Source of the DNA: Pontibacter virosus
GTDB lineage: Bacteria > Bacteroidota > Bacteroidia > Cytophagales > Hymenobacteraceae
DNA: 64,000 nt
Reading direction: 5' to 3'
Assembly (NCBI RefSeq): GCF_003096355.1
Contig: NZ_QEKI01000021.1
Location: 1 to 64,000 of the forward strand
The notes beneath the pieces were generated by a model. That model did not search any database. It was not told the DNA's origin and saw only the letters and a program-made list of their open reading frames with translations. The translations under genes were made by a program, and so were the position numbers. Of the stretch, positions 59,627-64,000 are shown one piece after another (the stretch's first letter is position 1; each line of letters opens with the position of its first letter).

Positions 59627-60676
59627 ATGCAGCATCTACAAAAAGCTTTAGACGAGCACCTGAGATCTTGTTATACCTCTATTGGCCCTGGTGCCGCGCT
59701 GCTGGTGTCGGTGGCTGGAGAGACGCTGTATGCCAGCGGTATAGGTATAGCCGATCTCACCAGCGGGGAAAAAATTACGCCGGTTACTACTTTCCGTTTG
59801 GCATCGGTGAGCAAACAGTTCACGGCCATGTGTATTCAGCTGCTCGAGCATGAGGGGCGCTTGTCTTATGACGATACATTGCGGCAGTTCTTTCCGGAGT
59901 TTCCGGCAAGTATAAGGGCAAAGGTCACGCTCCAGCATTTGCTCAGCCACACCTCCGGTCTGCTGGATTATGAAGAGTTTGTGGAGGAGCGGCCTGGCTG
60001 GCAGATCGGCGATGAAGAGGTACTTGCTATTGCTGCCTCACAAAATGGAACCTACTTTACACCAGGCACTCAGTACAGGTATAGCAACACGGGCTATGTG
60101 CTGCTGGCGCTGGTGGTGGAGCGGGTATCAGGTATAGCCTATGCGGATTTTTTGCAGCAGCGCGTCTTTGAGCCGCTGGATATGAACCATACCATGCTTT
60201 ACGAAAAAGGCAAGCCTATACCTGAACGTGCGATGGGTTATGCCCGAAACGGAGCTGGCGAAATAGTATTGGCTGACCAGGGCACCTGCACGGCCACCAA
60301 AGGCGACGGCTGCATCTATACATCCGTGCGCGAGTACCACCGCTGGCATCAGGCCCTCAGCCAGCAGGCAGGTATGGCGCCTGCACTGGAGCAAGTTTAC
60401 GCGCCTATACCTGGCTATACTAACGGCTTCTACGGAATGGGCTGGTTCTTTAGCAGACGCAAGTCCGGGGGACTGGAAATGTACCATACCGGCAACACCA
60501 GCGGCTTCAGCAACCTCGTCATCCGTATACCTGAAAACGATATGCTGATCGCCTGCTTCTCGAATATAGCTGACAATACGCATTTGCTGACGAGCCTGCT
60601 GGATGTGTTAGGGCAATTCCCTGTGCTCCGAACTGAATCAGGGCTCATTAGAAACTTGCTGCAATTGACCCGTTAA
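59627..60676 (+). CDS. Serine hydrolase, beta-lactamase class C fold
   Basis: 349 residues. Catalytic motifs: SVSK (Ser60-Lys63), YSN (in YRYSNTGYVLL) and HTG (in YHTGNTSGFS), as in class C penicillin-binding-like esterases. No signal peptide is evident, so it may be cytoplasmic or unusual in export. It may act on peptides or esters. It converges on a frameshifted gene, overlapping it by four bases. It carries an unusually high number (~9) of GGTATA/TATACC motifs. Confidence 0.88.
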   Translation: MQHLQKALDEHLRSCYTSIGPGAALLVSVAGETLYASGIGIADLTSGEKITPVTTFRLASVSKQFTAMCIQLLEHEGRLSYDDTLRQFFPEFPASIRAKVTLQHLLSHTSGLLDYEEFVEERPGWQIGDEEVLAIAASQNGTYFTPGTQYRYSNTGYVLLALVVERVSGIAYADFLQQRVFEPLDMNHTMLYEKGKPIPERAMGYARNGAGEIVLADQGTCTATKGDGCIYTSVREYHRWHQALSQQAGMAPALEQVYAPIPGYTNGFYGMGWFFSRRKSGGLEMYHTGNTSGFSNLVIRIPENDMLIACFSNIADNTHLLTSLLDVLGQFPVLRTESGLIRNLLQLTR

Positions 60677-61066
60677 TAGAGTCTGGGATCCCTTCTCCTT
60701 GCCTCGCTATTACTTAAAATAGCACCCAAGCCAATGTTGAGGGAGAAGTAAAACTTATACCTGGTATCTGGGACCGCATTCAGATGCAGTTCGTCATTGA
60801 TCGTCCAGCGGGATTTCTCCAGCGGCACCAGGTAGCCAACCCTTGCATTAACCAAATAAAGAGACTGCCTGGCTAAGCCGAATCCCAGGTCCAGGTGCGC
60901 TCTGGAATTGTGGATCTTCAAAGCCCTCGTTATCGATGATCGGAAATTCGATGGGCATAAAAACGTAGCTCCCAAACACATTATTCTTTAGTGAGTCAGG
61001 TTCCGTTTGGGCTTTGGCGGCAAAAGAACAGAAAAGCAGCACTAATACGGCGGACAACTTTTTCAT
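60673..61066 (-). pseudogene. Frameshifted secreted protein
   Basis: The first frame begins with a good signal peptide (MKKLSAVLVLLFCSFAAKAQ) and runs to FEDPQFQ. In the next frame IHNSRAHLDLGFGLAR and YLVNARVGYLVPLEKSR continue the same protein to LGAILSNSEARRR. The shift is near 60911-60918. Joined, the protein would be ~130 residues, probably a small outer-membrane protein. It could also be a sequencing error. The 5' end overlaps the YhcH-type gene by four bases. Confidence 0.65.
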
Positions 61067-61533
61067 GCCTCCACAGGGCCTTCTGGCTGTACTGCAATCT
61101 TCAACACAACTTTGCGCACATTCTTTTCCGTAATCATGGCGGCGTGGGCATCGTCGGGGTAGAAGATGGTGAAAGAACCGGCCGGCACGTCAAACCAAAA
61201 GGCAGGCCAGTCCGGAAAGAAGGCAGCGTCGCGCTCTTCCAGGTACGGGTCATTGGATTCGCTGCACAGGGCCAGATCTCTCCAACCCATGTGGTCGGTG
61301 CCTTCCATTACATACTGTATATCGATGTACTTGCGGTGCACCTCCAGTTTGGCGTCCTTTTCAGGTATGCCGCTGCCTTCGGAGATGATCGCGAAGAGGT
61401 CTTTGCCCACGATCGCTTTCTGCCCAAGCGGAAGCGTCATCAGGTCAGCTTCCTGCAAAAACTGAAAAGCCTGCGCAAAGAGCGGGTGCATGCGGGTATA
61501 GCGGGCGGCATTAGTGAGTTTGTCGAGAACCAT
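61063..61533 (-). CDS. YhcH/YjgK/YiaL family protein
   Basis: 156 residues, double-stranded beta-helix fold. Blocks: FQFLQEADLMTLPLGQKAIV, KLEVHRKYIDIQYVMEGTD, AFFPDWPAFWFDVPAGSFTI and MITEKNVRKVVLKIAV. Members include EbgC and YiaL, linked to sugar metabolism and sialic-acid handling. The metal-binding His are in EVHRKYID and YPDDAHAAM. Substrate not clear. Confidence 0.92.
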   Translation of the reverse strand: MVLDKLTNAARYTRMHPLFAQAFQFLQEADLMTLPLGQKAIVGKDLFAIISEGSGIPEKDAKLEVHRKYIDIQYVMEGTDHMGWRDLALCSESNDPYLEERDAAFFPDWPAFWFDVPAGSFTIFYPDDAHAAMITEKNVRKVVLKIAVQPEGPVEA

Positions 61534-61635
61534 ATAAGTTAGAAAGTTGAGAAGTTAGAAAGTTAAAAAGTTGGTTGTGCAGCGATGTTAAACCCTAATG
61601 TTGTGGTTTTACGCAAAATGATCGATTCTTTTTAG

Positions 61636-61655
61636 GGACAGGTCGCGACCTGTCC
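61636..61655. repeat. Perfect 20-bp palindrome
   Basis: GGACAGGTCGCGACCTGTCC reads the same on both strands. It resembles the GGGACA/TGTCCC hairpins at 53129-53144. Location is intergenic, ~100 bases after the YhcH-type gene start. Confidence 0.8.
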
Positions 61656-61828
61656 GAATCGTGCATCAAACCTGCCCTAATTGTGCACGAAAAATCGTTC
61701 ATTGATATTCCCCTCTTGGGAGCAGGGGCGTTTCATTCCAAAAGAATGCCCTTAAAACTTACTGTGATTCTGTAAAGAAACCTGGTTGAAATAGAGGGCC
61801 CCTTCCCCCGGGAGGTTAAGCTTATACT

Positions 61829-61862
61829 ACTTGCTACCAAGATCCTTACAGGATGACAAAAA
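61829..61862. repeat. Dispersed intergenic repeat, copy 2 (inverted)
   Basis: Reverse complement of 9165-9198 with one mismatch in 34 bases. It lies 176 bases upstream of mutS2. Confidence 0.8.
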
Positions 61863-62008
61863 GAAGAGAATGAAACGGCCCAGCTCTTGGGAGGGGCAGG
61901 GGTGGGTTAATCATGTACGAAAAGCAACCAACAACCAACAAACCAAACAATGAATAATTTATAAAACCACAGCGAACGAAAGCAGCGCCTTTACTTGTTA
62001 TAATATGC

Positions 62009-62016
62009 TAAATTTG
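62009..62016 (+). promoter_or_regulatory. -7 element TAAATTTG before mutS2
   Basis: Exact TAnnTTTG match, ending 22 bases before the mutS2 TTG. A TTG at 61995-61997 is only 11 bases upstream, too close for a normal -33, so the upstream element is not identified. Confidence 0.45.
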
Positions 62017-62038
62017 CCCTAAATCTAAGAGATAACAA

Positions 62039-64000
62039 TTGATCTATCCAGATAACTTTGAAATAAAAATTGGCTTTGCGCAGGTGCGCGAAATGCTTTC
62101 GGAACTTTGCCTGAGCGCGCTTGGTCGGCAGTTCGTCAGCCGCATGACGTTCCTGAACCGCCATGACCTCGTGCAGCGCCTTTTAGAACAAACGAACGAG
62201 TTCAAACAACTGCTCGAGTCCGATGCCGAGATTCCCCTGCAACACTATTTCGACGTAACCGCCTACCTCGACCGTGCCGCCATACCGGGTACTTTCCTGG
62301 AGGTGCAGGCTTTCTTCGAGATCAAGATGTCGTTGCGCACCATCCGCGACTCGCAGCGCTTCATTTCCAGCACCGAAGAGGGCAAATTTGAGGCTCTGAA
62401 AGCCTTGGGTGCTAATATCATGGTAGAGCGCTCCCTCATCGCCGCCCTCGACAAAGTGGTGGACGATGCCGGTGCCGTGCGCGACGATGCCTCACCCGAA
62501 CTGCAGCGCTACAAGCGAGACCTTATCGCGCAGCAGGGACAATTGCGTAAAACGATCAGCTCGATCATGCGCCACGCTAAGAATGAAGGCTGGACACCCG
62601 GCGATGCCGAGCCCACTATTCGCGGTGGTCGCCTGGTTATACCTGTCATTGCTGAGCACAAGCGCCGTATCAAAGGCCTGATCCACGACGAATCGAACAC
62701 GGGACAGACCGTATACATTGAGCCTGAATCTATCTTCGAACTCAACAATGACATCAAAGACCTGGAGAATGCCTACCACCGCGAACTGATCCGCATTCTG
62801 GTAGGGCTGACCAATACGCTCCGTAATTTTATACCTGAGCTGCGCAAAGCTTATCAATATCTGGGCCTGCTGGACTTTATCCGGGCCAAGGCAGCGTTTG
62901 CGCGTCGGGTGGAGGCAACGATGCCGAAGCTGCACAAGTACCCGCACATCGCCTGGAAAGAAGCCATTCACCCCCTGCTATACCTGTCGCATAAGCAAAT
63001 GGGCAAGCCAACGGTGCCGATGGATCTGGAACTGACCCGCGAGCAGCGCATACTACTGATTTCGGGCCCGAACGCCGGTGGTAAATCGGTGAGCTTGAAA
63101 ACGGTGGGCTTGGTGCAGTACATGTTGCAGACCGGCATGCTGATACCAGTGGCCGGTAATTCAGAGGCAGGTATCTTTCACGACATCTTCATCGACATCG
63201 GCGACGAGCAGTCCATTGAGAACGATCTGAGTACATACAGCTCCCACCTCACCAACATGAAAAAGTTTGTGACGGTGGCCGATAACAAGAGTCTGGTGCT
63301 GATAGACGAATTTGGTACCGGTACGGAGCCCGTGCTGGGCGGTGCTATTGCCGAGGCCGTGCTGCAGAACCTGAACGACAGCAAGGTGTTTGGCGTGATC
63401 ACGACGCACTATACCAACCTGAAGAACTTTGCCGAGCGCACGCCGGGCATCGTGAACGGGGCCATGCGCTACGACCATAAAAACCTGCAGCCACTCTATC
63501 AACTGGAGATCGGGAAGCCGGGCTCTTCATTTGCGATTGAGATTGCCCGCAAAATTGGTTTGCCACGGCACATTGTAGACAAGGCAAGCAGTCTGGTAGG
63601 TAAGGACAAGATCCGCTACGACCGTCTTTTGGAGGAACTGGAGACAGAAAAGCAGGAGCTGGAGAAGAAGCTGAAAGAAGCCACTGCGCTGGAACTGAAG
63701 CTGAAGCGAAACGTGAAAGAGTACTCCGACCTGAAGAACTTCCTGGAAGAGAGCAAGCAGGATGTGATGCGCGAAGCTAAAGGCAAGGCTAAACTCCTGT
63801 TGAAGGATGCCAACCAGAAGATCGAGGCAACCATCCAGCAGATCAAACAAAGCCAGGCCGAGAAGGAGCAGACCAAGCTGGCCCGTCGCGAACTCGAGGA
63901 GTTTGCCACCGAGCAAGTGCGTAAAGAAGAACCGCGGCCTGCCCACAAACGGATTGCCAGCAATGGAGGTCCGCTCAAAGCCGGAGATACGGTGGCGCTG
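62039..64000 (+). CDS. mutS2: Endonuclease MutS2 (5' part, runs off the window)
   Basis: The frame starts at TTG 62039 and stays open to the window edge (654 codons). The first residues read IYPDNFEIKIGFAQVREML, the standard start of MutS2, so TTG is the initiation codon. The ATPase has Walker A GPNAGGKS (343-350) and Walker B LVLIDEFGTGTEP (about 419-431), and TTHYTNLK follows. A coiled coil rich in K/E (residues ~520-625) precedes the missing C-terminal KOW and Smr nuclease parts. MutS2 acts in ribosome-collision rescue or recombination control, not mismatch repair. Confidence 0.95.
   Translation, partial: MIYPDNFEIKIGFAQVREMLSELCLSALGRQFVSRMTFLNRHDLVQRLLEQTNEFKQLLESDAEIPLQHYFDVTAYLDRAAIPGTFLEVQAFFEIKMSLRTIRDSQRFISSTEEGKFEALKALGANIMVERSLIAALDKVVDDAGAVRDDASPELQRYKRDLIAQQGQLRKTISSIMRHAKNEGWTPGDAEPTIRGGRLVIPVIAEHKRRIKGLIHDESNTGQTVYIEPESIFELNNDIKDLENAYHRELIRILVGLTNTLRNFIPELRKAYQYLGLLDFIRAKAAFARRVEATMPKLHKYPHIAWKEAIHPLLYLSHKQMGKPTVPMDLELTREQRILLISGPNAGGKSVSLKTVGLVQYMLQTGMLIPVAGNSEAGIFHDIFIDIGDEQSIENDLSTYSSHLTNMKKFVTVADNKSLVLIDEFGTGTEPVLGGAIAEAVLQNLNDSKVFGVITTHYTNLKNFAERTPGIVNGAMRYDHKNLQPLYQLEIGKPGSSFAIEIARKIGLPRHIVDKASSLVGKDKIRYDRLLEELETEKQELEKKLKEATALELKLKRNVKEYSDLKNFLEESKQDVMREAKGKAKLLLKDANQKIEATIQQIKQSQAEKEQTKLARRELEEFATEQVRKEEPRPAHKRIASNGGPLKAGDTVAL

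Larger units (their letters stand above)
61534..62038. other. Repeat-rich intergenic region ahead of mutS2
   Basis: Contents: degenerate AAGTT repeats (61537-61573), a perfect 20-bp palindrome (61636-61655), two copies of CTCTTGGGAG followed by G-rich runs (61712, 61884), the second copy of the dispersed repeat (61829-61862), and TAAATTTG (62009-62016), a fit to the -7 consensus 23 bases before mutS2. No gene is supported. Confidence 0.6.

Overview
The window looks like chromosomal DNA of a Bacteroidota member, most likely Cytophagales/Hymenobacteraceae and plausibly Pontibacter or a close relative (inference, no search run). Support comes from Bacteroidota-type promoter elements (TAnnTTTG), lineage-typical families (DUF5690, DUF4905, NfeD, TIGR02757, MutS2 with the IYPDNFE start, one-gene 3-oxoacid CoA-transferase), moderate GC, and DUF24/HxlR, AraC and TetR regulators next to their targets. 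A short motif, GGTATA or its complement TATACC (core octamer AGGTATAG), recurs about 135 times on both strands, in every reading frame and between genes. I regard this as the most unusual global signal.

Layout. 0-3 kb: an AT-richer orphan gene, a long attC-like hairpin, a decayed mug uracil-DNA glycosylase, a small orphan and a DoxX protein. 2.5-9 kb: a TetR regulator with its own palindromic operator, then a TolC / adaptor / RND efflux operon ending in a strong terminator. 9-13.7 kb: REP-like intergenic repeats, a cold-shock protein, a kaiC-kaiB pair without kaiA, and an AraC regulator. 14-17 kb: membrane proteins of poorly known function.

17-25 kb is a quinone/electrophile-handling neighbourhood: QorB-like reductase, DODA-type dioxygenase, DoxX, YceI, NADP-binding protein, Crp/Fnr regulator with an FNR-like palindrome, FMN reductase, ring-cleaving glyoxalase-fold dioxygenase (plus the tail of a lost second copy), cupin, GNAT and a ferredoxin-cyclase fusion. 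26.5-34.4 kb is a complete catechol ortho-cleavage (beta-ketoadipate) operon, catB-catC-catA-pcaD-pcaIJ(fused)-FUSC-pcaF-tetR, preceded by an AraC gene and tandem AraC-type half sites. Together these genes would take catechol to succinyl-CoA and acetyl-CoA, while the neighbours deal with reactive quinones.

34.7-40.5 kb holds single metabolic genes and one frameshifted gene. 40.7-44.5 kb is an AT-richer, low-density segment with the tail of a tyrosine recombinase, small orphans, an acyltransferase and imperfect direct repeats, so it is probably an eroded mobile region. 44.5-49 kb is a four-gene oxidoreductase operon divergent from an HxlR regulator, with a perfect inverted repeat between them. 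49-64 kb is housekeeping: tRNA-Glu, gapA, a universal stress protein, a lipid kinase, SUI1, kdsB, paired lipoproteins, nfeD, DUF4905, a LysM protein, TIGR02757, a serine hydrolase, a YhcH-type protein, and mutS2 running off the right edge.
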